Of a DNA stretch of 64,000 nucleotides, positions 30,598 through 41,897 are shown piece by piece. This stretch comes from Flaccisagitta enflata. Taxonomy: Eukaryota > Chaetognatha > Sagittoidea > Aphragmophora. Made by a program: the position numbers and the translations under genes. The stretch's first letter is position 1, and each line of letters begins with the position of its first letter. The stretch lies in NCBI GenBank assembly GCA_965153355.1, contig OZ231126.1:2046001-2110000 (forward strand). The letters are read 5' to 3'. The notes under the pieces were generated by a model. It saw only the letters and a list, made by a program, of their open reading frames with translations, was not told where the DNA came from and ran no database searches.

Positions 30598-30738
30598 AGT
30601 TGCGGACACGCAACTCTATAAGAGACTTTGTCCGTCCGTTGGTCGGTCGGTCCGTAATGATCGAGTTGGAAAGTGTTTAAACGCGCTTTTCCGCCCCTGC
30701 CCACCCGTCCGCAACTGGTGGCCGTGTATCCGGCCTTG
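30598..30738 (+). mobile_element. Two-hairpin element, tag AGTTGCGGAC
   Basis: Complete type I element only 13 bp after the previous one. Perfect tag pair AGTTGCGGAC / GTCCGCAACT and GGCCG/CGGCC hairpin. Confidence 0.9.
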
Positions 30739-30879
30739 TTCCTTCCTTCCCCGATCCTTCAGTAGTTGACCAATGAACATACATCTAAATGATCACTGAT
30801 CAAGTGCAAATGTTTCTCTACTAAGCTTATTCATCTTAGATTGTATCTAATTTGTGCTATGCTCTCTTGTCATGATCAG

Positions 30880-31009
30880 TATCAATCACCTGGTGACTTC
30901 TTTGAAGATGGCAGAAATTGCGGGCGAATCCGTCCCTCAATTGGCAACTCAATGGGCTATCATTTTATCCCATGTCAACAGTCCTTCTTCAAGTGACTAC
31001 CATCACGGC
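30880..31009 (+). CDS. Candidate 130-nt exon
   Basis: Acceptor TGATCAG and donor GTCAGT bracket a frame (one base plus 43 codons) reading INHLVTSLKMAEIAGESVPQ and onwards, with ordinary amino-acid composition. Seven bases after the donor lies the target copy of a MITE. Family unknown. Confidence 0.4.
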
Positions 31010-31024
31010 GTCAGTTTTATTCAA

Positions 31025-31294
31025 GGGGCGTGTTTCTAGTGAACGCCAAAAACGCGTTTGTTCCCGTGAAACGCGATCACAGCGTGAACACATATTTAAG
31101 AATTTCAACCGTCCCACGAGGGAGTGAGCGAAGTGAGTGAGCGAGCCCGTGAACGGAGCAAGCGAGCGAAGCAAGCGTAGCGAAGCAGAGCGCTGCGGAG
31201 CGAGTGAGCGGAGTGAGCGGTGCGAGCGAATAAACGTAGCGAGCGACCGAGTGGCCCGTTCAGAACGCGATCGTCTCTGACTAGAAACGCCCCC
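31025..31294. mobile_element. GGGGCG MITE, copy 2, with perfect 8-bp target duplication
   Basis: Inverted ends GGGGCGTGTTTCTAGT and ACTAGAAACGCCCCC; flanked by TTATTCAA at 31017-31024 and 31295-31302. The 8-bp duplication points to hAT-type transposition. Interior of GAGYGA/GCGARC words. Confidence 0.92.
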
Positions 31295-31597
31295 TTATTC
31301 AAGGTGTGATATTCAATACCATCATGGCACAAGTTTTATTCGAGGTGTGATATACACTGATATACCGTGCCTCTCAGCTTTTGGAAACCAAATGAATATT
31401 TTGATGCGACTCAAATGACTTTTTTCCATGGCCGTAATTTTGCCTTAAACTTTTGGCCATAAATTGATTTGTACCATGTTACATGTACTTTTGAATCTGA
31501 GCAAGAAGGTTGTTAATGAAAATCATTGGAAATTGTAAAAATATTCCATTTCTTCATTGACACTCAATTGAAACGATATTCATTCTCTATTGTTTTA

Positions 31598-31818
31598 AGT
31601 CGCGTGCTACGCGACTCTACACCCCGCCATGTCGGTCCGTCGATCAGTCGGTTGGTCGGTTGGTTGGTCGGGCGGTTGGTGGGTCCGTCCCCTTTTTACT
31701 TTTTCGGCGTTTTTGAGCTTTTTAAGCATACAGCCCCTGCCAAGATGCCCTAGTGACCTTCTCCAGCACTGCTCCTGCCCACCCGCACGCGACTAGAGTA
31801 GCTTTGTATCCGGCCTTG
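31598..31818 (+). mobile_element. Two-hairpin element, tag AGTCGCGTGC
   Basis: Perfect 5' hairpin AGTCGCGTGCTACGCGACT, 3' tag GCACGCGACT, then GTATCCGGCCTTG. Confidence 0.88.
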
Positions 31819-31832
31819 TTTATTTCATTTAG

Positions 31833-31930
31833 GCACGTCAATCGCAACCTCGACAGCAACAATAATTCGATCTCTCATTGATTTTGTTGCTCTGCATCGA
31901 AGAGAAAAATTTGTATGCGACCAACATCCT
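31833..31930 (+). CDS. Candidate 98-nt exon with GTAAGT donor
   Basis: Acceptor TTTCATTTAG directly after a two-hairpin element, consensus donor GTAAGT. The frame (2 nt + 32 codons) contains TATIIRSLIDFVALHRREKF. The donor phrase CCT-GTAAGTCAACACT recurs 45 bp downstream. Family unknown. Confidence 0.42.
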
Positions 31931-32130
31931 GTAAGTCAACACTTATCAATTGTAAAGTTCATCAACCTCCTGTAAGTCAACACTGATCAGTGGTAAAGCT
32001 TACTTTACTTGAGGAGCTTAGTTTGTGTTGGCGTACAGTTTGTGGCGTCATTGCTTTAATGACATTAGGATCATGCCCTCAATCCGTAATTCATGTTTGT
32101 GTGTGGGTTGGGGGTTGGGATGGGTGCCTA

Positions 32131-32535
32131 ACATTGTTCCTATCAACTGGAACCATCACCACCACCATGCTTTATTATTCATGTTCATTTCCCTGTCCTT
32201 ACAGCCTGCAGCTCCCCTCTTGCCCCTCACATTGTTCCTGTCGACTGGCATCATCACTCCCCCGACGCAGTTCTATTTCTCCTTCATTTCCATCTCCCTT
32301 TCTTTACAGCCTGCAGCTTCCCTTCTGCCCCTCACATTGTTCCTATCAATTGGAATCATAACAATCACCACGTAACTCCGCTTTATCATTCATGTTCATG
32401 TCCTTGTCCTTACAGCCTGCAGCTTCCCTTGAGCCCCTCACATTGTTCCTGTCCACTGGAATCACCACAGCCACAATGTCATTCCGTTTTTCCTTTATTT
32501 CAACCTCTCTGTCCTAACAGCCTGCAGCCTCAGCC
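32131..32535. repeat. ~105-bp tandem repeat, each unit with a CTTACAG acceptor-like site
   Basis: About four units starting ATTGTTCCT (32131, 32232, 32337, 32443) carry CCTTACAGCCTGCAG. A single displaced unit lies at 32,960-33,080. A splice acceptor appears to have been multiplied with the repeat. Confidence 0.75.
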
Positions 32536-32955
32536 TCAGTGGATTTAGCCCCCGTGCCTCCCACCTCTTTAACTCCATTTCCTTTATATCAAATTCTTTG
32601 AATATATTCTCTTTTAAGTCAAATACACCACTAAGCTTCTAATCAATAGTATCAGCGTTCATGTCATGATAACACAAAAACATGTAAGCATATATGATTA
32701 TTGCATGAAGCAGATGTTTTTGAGAACATTCATTTCATTGAAAGACACTTTTATTTGAACATGTAAATTAAGATTGATGATAAGAACCGCAATATGCAAA
32801 ATTCATTGTGGTGTGATATTGTCCCTAGAAAAGGAAACCAAATAAAAAAGTGTGTCAGTCCATCTCTCCCTTGGCCCTCTATGCATCAAATATGTTTAGC
32901 AAAAAATTCAATACACGCAGAGACACAGTCAGGACGCATCGTTGCCCGGTTGGGC
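32536..32955. other. Unassigned AT-rich spacer
   Basis: No repeat ends or supported exons seen. Confidence 0.35.
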
Positions 32956-33085
32956 TTGTTCCTTTATTTCCATCTCTCTGTCCTAACAGACTGCAGCTTC
33001 CCTTCTGCCTCTCACATTGTTTCTGTCTACTGGAATCATCACCGCCACGACGCAGTTTCGTTTTTCCTTTATTTCCGGTCCTGAC

Positions 33086-33193
33086 ATGTTTGAGTCTCGT
33101 TTGACAAACGCGTTTTGGATGTTCGATTTTGCTGCGTTTCTTTTCTCCGTCATTTTTTTCTGCATTCGGCGTCAAGATTCGTCGAGCTCAAAG
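33086..33193 (+). CDS. Candidate first exon with signal/anchor segment
   Basis: ATG at 33086, 36 codons, donor GTAGGC, phase 0. Encodes MFESRLTNAFW followed by a hydrophobic helix (FDFAAFLFSVIFFCI) and RRQDSSSSK. The phase matches the candidate exons at 35066 and 35709, but linkage is unproven. Confidence 0.4.
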
Positions 33194-33249
33194 GTAGGCA
33201 GTCAATATGGGGCATCATCTTAATCACGAAATTCGTGCTTAAGTTAGAA

Positions 33250-34418
33250 TTATTTTCACTGAAGCGCACCCTAGTGCTTCAGTGGAATGAAAAATAACTA
33301 GTGTCTTTTGCAATTTGAGCTTCAGTGGAATTGGAAGGAACTTATTTTGTCACAGTAGAAAAGATAGTTGAAGTAATTGCTTTAAATGCTTGTTTGAAGG
33401 AATCAAGGAATGCCCTTATTTCTTTCCATCTCTCCCTATTTCTTTTCATCTCATTCTTTTCTCCTTGAGAATTTTGATATCAAAAAGAAAACATTTCTTT
33501 TACATTTGCTTATTTTTCATCATTTTGGAAAAAAAAAAACGATGGCAAGTAAAAAAACTTATTTTCCTTCAAAAAAACAAAAATTGATAGGAGAAGAACA
33601 AGTATACAGTCTATGGACAAAACGACAATTGCAACTTTTGCTAATCAATGGTAGGATGCTAAGGTGTGATTTATTTTAATATGCAGGCTTACAACTGTCA
33701 TGTAAAAAATTGCTAAGGACTGAAGTAAACAAACAGAAGAACAATTACTACAGGGAGGCCATGTAAATTATTGAAATGAACTTTTTGAAAATTGAAAGCA
33801 TATGTTAGCATTGAGTCGCAGAGCTGGCCAAAAACAACAAGTTAAACAATAAGTTCAAAAATAAGTTCAACAACAACAATCAATTTGTAAGATTGACCTC
33901 CCTCTGGGCAGCTCTGCAACTTGATGCTAACATTTGCTTTCAATTCGTGAGAAGTTCTCTTAACAATTTTACATGACCTCTCTGTAGTAATTGTGCTTCT
34001 GTTAGTTTGTTTCAATCCTTAGTTATTTTCTACAAGGCAGTTATAAGCCTATATGATAAAAAAAATCACACAGCAGCATCTCACCAGTGATTAGCAAAAG
34101 TTGCGATTGTCGTTTTGTCCATAGACTGTATAGTAAATTATTTAAAGATAAAAGAAAGAGAAAAATTGAAATAAAAAATACAAAGATTATGATTTAGAAA
34201 ATGAAAAGAAAAAAAATTTTCTGAATTAAAAGAAATCAAATAAGTTTCTTGTTTCACTGAAATATTTGCAACCAATTGAGAGAAAAAAACCTTAGTGACT
34301 TCTTATTTCATTGCAGTATGAAAAGAGGTCAATTGCAGTATGAAAAGATGTCAAGAGTCAATCCACTGAAGCACGAATTCCAATTCCACTGAAGCACGAG
34401 GTCGTGCTTCAGTGGAAT
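33250..34418. mobile_element. Palindrome-capped element, copy 2 (inverted), with nested MITE
   Basis: Left cap CACTGAAGCGCACC...GTGCTTCAGTG near 33258-33285; right cap TTCCACTGAAGCACGA plus inverse at 34382-34416. Its internal right flank matches the left flank of the 25115 copy in reverse. Contains a TA-flanked fold-back MITE. Confidence 0.65.
33605..34130. mobile_element. 526-bp fold-back MITE, TA target
   Basis: Ends TACAGTCTATGGACAAAACG and its inverse, TA on both sides (33603-33604, 34131-34132). Long imperfect inverted arms. The short frames inside are not genes. Confidence 0.82.
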
Positions 34419-34659
34419 GGGCTTTGGCTAGCCTAATTCCCGGCCCAGAGTTCGTGATTCAATGGATAGGCCGTCGATATGTGTTAACTCAATGCGTTAG
34501 TAAAGTCGCATGGAATTAAGAAACACTCGTTTTGACAAGTTCCATTCCCCCACACCCATTCTCACCCCTGCACAGATGAATGGCTCCAAGGCCTTGATTA
34601 ACTTTTCTCTTTACTAATTTGCATTTTCGAGCTTCCATTCATCCCTGTAATCTTTTTCC

Positions 34660-35065
34660 TTTCCAGCGTCATCGATGGCGTATTTATTGCACTATCTTGC
34701 ATTCTTTACTGTGTTCCATTTATTGCACTATCTTTCATTCTTTGCTGTATTCTTTCTATCAGTTGCGTTCATAATCTTTTTTCCTCCTGACAGGGTAGTC
34801 GGTGGCATATTTATTTCACCATCTTCCGTTATTTGCTGCGCGTTGGTTCGATCAGTTGCATTTCTCATCTTCATACTCATAACCGGGTCATCGGTGGCGT
34901 ATTTATTGTACTATCTTCCATTCATTGCTATCTGTTGGTGCCATATGTGGCATTCAGAATCTGTTTTCTTCGTAACAGTGTTGTCGATGGCGTATCTATT
35001 GTACTATGTTTCATTGTTTGCTATGTGTTGGCGCCATTTGTTGCGTCGTCGCTGCCAAACTTCAG
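34660..35065. repeat. Diverged ~110-bp tandem repeats
   Basis: Three or four diverged copies containing GGCGTATTTATTGYACTATC...TTGCTRT. They give a hydrophobic 141-codon frame (34,675-35,100) that looks repeat-derived. The last copy runs into the exon candidate at 35066. Confidence 0.55.
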
Positions 35066-35191
35066 AATCACGAATCTGTTCGATCAGTCGTCGATTTTGA
35101 AGAGAAACACGACGCAGTCGATGTTTTCCGCTTCAACCTCATTTGCTGCCTCACTCACCTCATTCTAGGAATTCTGGTTTTACCATCGAAG
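35066..35191 (+). CDS. Candidate exon: acidic segment plus membrane helix
   Basis: Acceptor CTTCAG and donor GTGAAG, 42 codons, phase 0/0. Encodes SVRSVVDFEEKHDAVDVFRF, then hydrophobic LICCLTHLILGILVLPSK. Splices in frame to the exon at 35709. Confidence 0.42.
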
Positions 35192-35199
35192 GTGAAGAT

Positions 35200-35320
35200 A
35201 GTTAGTTGCGTGCACGCGATTTGATAAACCGCTAAGTTGGTTCGTTGATCACTCCAACTGTCGGTCTGTCTTTTGGTGAGTTGGTGCGTCGGTAACATTT
35301 TGCTTTTCGGCTTTTATGGG
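35200..35320 (+). mobile_element. Decayed two-hairpin element fragment
   Basis: AGTTGCGTGCACGCGAT hairpin remnant followed by GTTGGTTCG-type repeats; no 3' end. In the intron between two exon candidates. Confidence 0.4.
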
Positions 35321-35708
35321 CGATTTTTACGGCGCTGCGAGTGCCATGTTTCACTATTCTCATCTACCCACTTTAAAGCTAAGTCGATGTACTCAGATTT
35401 ATCACGTTCATTGGTTTCTTGTACCATTTGAGGTTAGAAGACATCTTCCAAAAACTTGTGATGATGGCATGATGCAAAACCTGAGCCTGGACACACCTCC
35501 TTTTTCATCATTAATCATTTGGAACGCTGAAGGAAAAATTTCCAGTTGCACAAATTCTATGTCTATGGAATATGAGGAGGGTGGCTGCAAACTGCACAGG
35601 TTGGGTACCATACTTAAGGGGGCGTAAAATGGGTCAAAAAGCTTAATAACATTTCGGATCTGAGCGCATCGACTCAATTTGAACCGGACTGATGTCTAAT
35701 CTTCACAG

Positions 35709-36200
35709 GAAATTGGCCATCGCCTTTTTGCGCCTTTGGTGATGATCTTCATCAGAAGCATGAAAGCGATTGCAATTGGATGCTGCAAAGGCAAATGCTG
35801 CAAAAGAAAATGCTGCAGAAGAAAATGCTGCGACGAGAAATTTCGCGAGAGCTGCATTGAGATGCTGGATGGATGGGCAAAACCGGATGGGTTGTCAGAA
35901 GAACTGACGGCTGAGGTTACAGATGGGGTAAGAGATGGGGTAACAGATGTGGAGAGAGATGGGGTGGTAGATGAGGTGGATGCGACAACGGGTGAGATGG
36001 GAGACGTCTTGGTTGATGAGATAAGGGACGTAGTGGCTGATGAGATGATAGACGTGGTGGTTGATGGGGCGATCATTGAGGTGTCCGATATCAATATTGA
36101 TGAGGAGACGTGCCCAGGGGTGTATATAGTTGAGCGGCTTTTGATTTTATTCCCCCCCCTGCCTTTGATTTTCTTCCCCGCGACGCGTCGCGTCGCATAA
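35709..36200 (+). CDS. Candidate terminal exon: Cys-cluster membrane protein, C-terminus altered by MITE
   Basis: Acceptor CTTCACAG; open frame from 35709 in phase 0. Encodes a membrane-like start (LFAPLVMIFIRSMKAIAIG), four CC pairs spaced by KGK, KRK and RRK (CCKGKCCKRKCCRRKCC, a palmitoylation-like cluster from a 15-bp repeat), then an acidic tail with GV-DGV and DVVVDG repeats. Without the MITE at 36115 the frame would end two codons after ...EETC. With it, about 29 element-derived residues are added before the stop at 36198-36200. Together with the exon at 35066 this could be a small membrane protein of unknown family. Confidence 0.42.
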   Translation, partial: EIGHRLFAPLVMIFIRSMKAIAIGCCKGKCCKRKCCRRKCCDEKFRESCIEMLDGWAKPDGLSEELTAEVTDGVRDGVTDVERDGVVDEVDATTGEMGDVLVDEIRDVVADEMIDVVVDGAIIEVSDINIDEETCPGVYIVERLLILFPPLPLIFFPATRRVA

Positions 36201-36437
36201 CAAAATCTTTGATTTTCTTCCCCTAAAAGCCATAAAACAGTATATTTTAGGTTCAAGTAGTGTTAAATTGTGTTGTAGTAATTGTATTTTACCTTCTGGT
36301 AGTACCAAAAGTGTTAAATCATCAAAAACTTTCTTTTTTCTTTTTTTCAAGCTTTTGATTTTCTTCCCTATCTCCAAACCCTTTGATTTTATTCCCCCCA
36401 CGGGGGGGGGGGGAATACTCAACTTTATACACCCCTG
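36115..36437. mobile_element. hAT-type MITE CAGGGGTGTATA, 8-bp duplication
   Basis: Ends CAGGGGTGTATATAGTTGAG and CTCAACTTTATACACCCCTG; flanked by perfect GACGTGCC copies at 36107-36114 and 36438-36445. Same family as 13140 and 41262. Confidence 0.93.
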
Positions 36438-36445
36438 GACGTGCC

Positions 36446-37330
36446 ATTAGACATGGAAAATGGTTATTAGTATCAAAATTGTCAAACTGGTTATGGATGA
36501 AAACGTAATAGACTATTTCTAATAGAGCATCGAGACGAAGGGGATGCAAGGAAACTTTTTCAAGAAAGAGCGTCCTATCCTTAAGACTAGAGCAAAAACA
36601 CCAAGATGACGTTAAAAGAAGGTAGAAGCTGAATAATCTTAATCTTTTCCCTTGTCCTGCGTCATTGCTTTGTGCAATCGTCTATCACCAATTTCTTTCA
36701 CTATCGGGCAATGGGTTGTTTCGCCATACTTGATTGATGAATATAATACAGTGTTTTTTTACTTCAGTTGTCAGTTAAGAAAAAGATATTGTTTAGCTTT
36801 GAAAAGAGGTTAATGAGATATAGCAACCAAAATTTGAATAGCTACCGCAATGTGAAATGCGGATGACAAAAAATGGACAAAAAATGGAGGAATGTAGGAA
36901 AGGTAGAAGGCTGAAATGCGTTTCCTAGATTACAAATATGACTGTCATATTAGATATGTATCGAATTTGCGTAGACAACTACAAGTCAAAAATCGTGTTA
37001 TTGATTGACCAATGAAAAAGGGACAAACAAGTTATGGAAGAGGGACTTCCTTGAAATTGAAAGGTGACGGAAAAATCCGGGAATCAGTTAATAGCAAGGA
37101 GGCAACATAGGAAATGGAGATCGGAATTTAGACCGGATTTGAGATCTGAATCAAGATCCGTGCTTTTTTGAAGCACGCTAAGGTTAACTAGGATATCAAC
37201 ATGGCACTAAGATGCCCATCGATTGTATTAATTGTTTTGAATTATTTCATTATGATCAAACGAAAACCCATTCTTTATTGATTGACATTTTGTTTTGCTT
37301 TATTTCTTTATAGTTCATTCATTCATCATT
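36446..37330. other. Unassigned AT-rich spacer
   Basis: No exon, repeat terminus or RNA gene recognised. Confidence 0.4.
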
Positions 37331-37332
37331 TT

Positions 37333-37633
<301 letters not shown>

Positions 37634-37903
37634 CATTCCACCCCATAGTGGCGGAAACAAGGTCAGAAAAAAGAAACTTCGCTATGACTTTAAAGTCAGG
37701 AAATCGGTTTTTGTCAACAAGCGAAGTAAGGAATCGAAATCCTATTCCTTAAATGATCGACCCAATCATCAAAACCTGGCTCTAAACGATTTTCCAAGAC
37801 TCAAACTGTCTGGGTTTTAAACTTTTCCCCACAAAGATAAAAATGAACAAAAAATTCAAAAATCATTTTAAAGAGTTTCCCGTGTATCTATGAGGTAATG
37901 AGT

Positions 37904-38094
<191 letters not shown>

Positions 38095-38218
38095 GCAGAC
38101 AGATAGACAGATGGTCATACAGACAGACAGACAAGAAAACCGAAATGGATCATCATTAATGTCATGTCTTTTTTTGACAAAATCCTTTTTATGATCAATT
38201 CAGTAAAAAACGGTCAAA

Positions 38219-38402
38219 ATGAGTTACAAGAAGAAACCTGGCGGTGCAGCGCAGAAAACGTATCTGACCCGCGTGTTGCTGCACGACAACGTCTCGCAGA
38301 AGCAGCTGCTCGATACGCGGCTCACGTCCATTGCCACGCAGCAACGGAGATCGGGTCGAATGTGGGACAACCATAAAAAGGCGTTTGTCAACAAACAATA
38401 CA
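38219..38402 (+). CDS. Candidate first exon, basic protein
   Basis: The ATG at 38219 opens a GC-richer frame (MSYKKKPGGAAQKTYLTRVL...) rich in Lys, Arg and Gln, followed by a possible donor GTCGAT at 38403. The open frame otherwise runs to 38488. No family recognised. Confidence 0.3.
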
Positions 38403-38649
38403 GGTCGATAAAGATATCGAAGAACGATTTTGAGTATTGTTTATTGTTAATACGCCGCAACCGTTATCTGACTCGTTGGCAACTGTAGGATAACCTTAAA
38501 AAAGATTTATCTCATGAAAACAAGCCCAGGGGGGCAACTCGATGCGTCATCTGCGTGATATCAGAAGAGGAGGCATGGACAGCCTGTGGCCAGCCCAAAT
38601 CCAGCCCAAATCCAGCCCAAATCCAGCCAAGAACCTTTTATCTGCTTCA

Positions 38650-39645
38650 GCACTACTCCAGCTCCCGCTAGTTCCTCTCCCGCGGCTCCTGCTTAGCTTA
38701 TTCCCTTACTGCTGCTCCCACTAATTCCTCTCCCGCTGCTTCTGCTCCCGCAGCTCCTGTTTCAGTAGCTCCCGCTCCCGCAACTCCAGCTCCATCAACT
38801 CCCGCCTCCGCTCCCGCCCCCGTTCCGCAGTCGCAACTCCCGCTTCCGCAACTCCTCCTGCTCCTCTCGCTCCAGTACCTTCCGCTCCCGCTCCTCCCAC
38901 TTCTGCTCCTCCCTCTCCAGCTCCTCCCACTCCCGCGACTCCTGCTCCTACTCCTCCCGCACCCGCAACTCCCGCTCTTGCTCCTCCTCTAGCTCCTTTA
39001 CCTTCTGCTCCTCCCGCTCCCGCTCCTCCCGCTACTGCAACTCTCGCTCCTGCAACTCCCACTCCTACTACTCCCTCTCCCGCTCCTCCCGCTCCCGCTC
39101 CTCCCGCACCCACAACTCCCACTCCAGCAACTCCCGCTCCAGCAACTCCCACTTCCGTAACTCCCGCTCCTTCTGCTCCTCTCGCTCCAGTACCTCCCGC
39201 TCCTCCCGCTCCCGCTCCTCCCACTTCTGCTCCTCCCTCTCCCGCTCCTCCCGCTCCCGCAACTCCTGCTCCTACTCCTCCTGCACCCGCAACTCTTACT
39301 CTTGCTCCTCCTCCAGCTCCTTTACCTTCTGCTCCTCCCGCTCCCGCTCCTCCCGCTCCTGAAACTCTCGCTCCTGCAACTCCTATTCCTACTCCTCCCT
39401 CTCCCGCTCCTGCTCCTCCTGCATCCACAACTCCCACCCAGCAACTCCTGCCTCGCAACTCCTGCTCCTCCTGCTCTTGCTCTGGTACTCCTGCTCCTCC
39501 CCGCTTGCTCCTCCTGCTCCAGAAACTCCTGCTCCGGTATCTCCCACTCCCGCTCCTCCCAATCCCGCAACTCCCGCTACCCCCGCTTTAGCCAACTTCA
39601 ACTCCCGCTTCCGCAGCTTCCGCCCTCCACTTCCTCTGCATCAAC
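38650..39645. repeat. CTCCCGC-type minisatellite (CT-rich)
   Basis: Roughly 1 kb of GCTCCTCCCGCTCCCGCAAC-like units with higher-order repetition; a second array of the reverse-complement type lies at 44,320-44,660. Ala/Pro and Gly/Ala/Arg frames are artefacts. Preceded by four CCAGCCCAAAT units (38,590-38,628). Confidence 0.92.
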
Positions 39646-39965
39646 TTCCCCCTCTCCCGCTTATTCCTCTCCCACCACCTCCGCCTATTCCATCCCCTGT
39701 TGTTGTTGTTGTTGCTGTTGTCATGTTGAATAACTCTCAATAGTCGGGCTCTCTCTGAAGAAAGGCGATCGATTATCGATGATCTATATCGATGGTGGCG
39801 ATGATGGTGTGACAAATTCCAAGTCTATAAACATTTTTCTTTGTTCTCACTCGGGACTGGGATCGAGGGATCGAAGGGTACTAGTTTAAACTAGATGTTA
39901 AATAAAAGTGAGGTAATGTTAACTTGTAAATAGACTCATAATGATTTGGTTGCTGATGGTAGTAA

Positions 39966-39966
<1 letters not shown>

Positions 39967-40056
<90 letters not shown>

Positions 40057-40058
40057 GA
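39967..40058. repeat. (GTT)n microsatellite
   Basis: About 30 triplets. Confidence 0.96.
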
Positions 40059-40570
40059 CCATCGTCACTAGAAAAAAAAGTGTTAAGATGAAGTTAGTTA
40101 TTTTCAATGTTAGTTATTTGTGGTTTAAAGTATTCAAATTACATTTACTTCCTCAAACCAATTCAAAAAGTATTCTTTCCTTTTTCTCAAAACATCGAGT
40201 GCCATCAACATGACATCATAATCATTCTTAGTTTAATATTTGATGACTTTATAAGATATTTGAGATACTACGGCATTTAAGCAAAGCAGATAGATTTGTA
40301 TGAAGGCATCCTAAAGGCTTATTTGGCCAAAGCTGTCATTTCCTGCGCTGCTGTTACTCACGCTGCAGCTGCGGCGCTTATCATTCCAGTAATCCGCCAC
40401 TGTTTCTTGTCTTTCTTATCTACTCAATCTGTTCAAATTTTTGCCCCTGTACCACGCGAATACAGAAGAGAAGAAGCACTTCTTTACTTATAAAACAGAA
40501 AAAAAAAATATTCCAATAATTATCAGTTGAGTCATTTTTAAAGATCTTGTCAAATCTGTTATTCTAGACC
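40059..40570. other. Unassigned AT-rich spacer
   Basis: A short Ala-rich frame at 40,296-40,493 has no supporting features. Nothing else seen. Confidence 0.35.
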
Positions 40571-41218
40571 AACTCCAGGTCTGTATCTCAAACGGTTAAG
40601 AAACTAGAGCTCTGCAAAGAGAAGCACTATTTAGTTAAAATGCATTTTTTTCATAGTATAGGGATTGCAAAACTGAAATAGGCAACATATTTACTCAAAC
40701 TAGTGCCATTCCTAAACAAAAAGAGCTTTAAAATAATCTAAGGTTTTAATTAGTTTCTTAAAATTGTATGGCTAAATGAGCTATTTGGAAGTGCGTTTTT
40801 TTTGTTTTTTCTTTTCATATGACCTCTTCTGGTGAAATGACTTTGGTGGAAATGAGCCCTGTAGCTTTTTTTGGTGCAAATTTTGATGGTGTGGCGTTTT
40901 ATTGATGAACACAAAGTGCCATTAACAACGACAGCTGCAGAATATTCATCAATTGGTTTTAAGGCGAGTTGCAATCAAGGCATTTATTTCCGGTGAAACC
41001 AAGCAGAGGGGGGGGGACTTAATTATATGCAGGCCGGTAATTTGACTCGATCACCTGTATGGACCAATGAACAGACGGACCCAAGGATAGACAGACGGAC
41101 AAAGCCTCTTATAGAGATGCGTGTCGGCAACTAAAGACTAAAACATTTTAAGGGCAATATAGTGCTTCTCTTTGCACTCTTTCTCTTCTAAACCGTATAA
41201 AATATAGACCAAGGACTG
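40571..41218. mobile_element. Element with ~60-bp imperfect inverted ends
   Basis: The left segment with CTGCAAAGAGAAGCACTAT and the right segment with its inverse (ATAGTGCTTCTCTTTGCA) bracket ~650 bp. A truncated two-hairpin element sits inside at ~41,030-41,132. No clear target duplication. Confidence 0.5.
41030..41132 (-). mobile_element. Truncated two-hairpin element
   Basis: Keeps the 5' hairpin end (AGTTGCCGACACGCATCT, mutated), CTCTTATAGAG and GGACAGAC repeats. The distal tag and terminal hairpin are lost. Confidence 0.65.
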
Positions 41219-41261
41219 ATCTAGATTGAAAGATTTTAAATTTTTTTTAAAATTGTCTCTA

Positions 41262-41694
41262 GTACCAAATCATAAATACTGATTATTAAAACACAATTTA
41301 CCAATATTCAAACCTTAACTACACTGTTTTAGCGCGTGTTTCTAGTGAAGATGAAAAACGCGTTTGTTCCTGTGAAACGCAATCACAGCGTGAACACATA
41401 TTCAAGAATTTCACTGTCCCACAAGGGAGTGAGCAAAGTGAGTGAGCGAGCCCGTGAACGGAGTGAGCTAGCAAAGCGAGCGCGATGAAGCGGAGCGAGT
41501 GAGCGGAATCAGCGGTGCGAGCGAATGAACATAGCGAGCTACAGAGTGGCCCATTCAGAACGCGATTGTCTCTGACTAGAAACGCCCCCTTACTAACTTA
41601 TGGGGAAGATTTTGAAACATGATGCGTTGCTTCACGGGGAAGATAATCAAAGGGGGGGGGGGAATCAAAAGTAACTCAAATTTATACACCCCTG
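41262..41694. mobile_element. hAT-type MITE (CAGGGG family), left end lost, with nested MITE
   Basis: Matches the 13140 copy from the AGTACCAAATCATAAA segment to TATACACCCCTG at 41694. It is interrupted by a GGGGCG MITE at 41332. Confidence 0.75.
41332..41589. mobile_element. GGGGCG MITE, copy 3
   Basis: Starts GCGCGTGTTTCTAGT and ends ACTAGAAACGCCCCCT. Interior close to the 31025 copy. Target duplication not clean. Confidence 0.82.
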
Positions 41695-41830
41695 AGTCGA
41701 AAAGTAAAAAAATGAGCATTCTAGATACTTTTTGAGCATGTTTGTTTATGGAGTTAAGTTTGGAGTGTGGATGAGGGTTGGATGCCCCTGCCCACCCATC
41801 TGCAACGATATAGTGAACCCGCGTCACTTG
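41695..41830 (+). mobile_element. Two-hairpin element 3' part (GTGAC/GTCAC variant)
   Basis: Carries CCTGCCCACCCATCTGCAAC then GTGAACCCGCGTCACTTG; 5' hairpin lost at the junction with the hAT MITE. Confidence 0.7.
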
Positions 41831-41897
41831 TTACATAGCAATTGCGAAACTCAAATGGACCATGTCTTCACTCAAACTAAATCATTTCTAAAACAAA

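Noticed and set aside
34675-35100. 141-codon hydrophobic multi-helix ORF
   Set aside because: Most of it is diverged 110-bp tandem repeat; only the segment from 35066 has splice signals and a different, better-supported frame.
38721-39733. Gly/Ala and Ala/Pro ORF of up to 245 codons
   Set aside because: Frame through a minisatellite; no start context and all frames are open.
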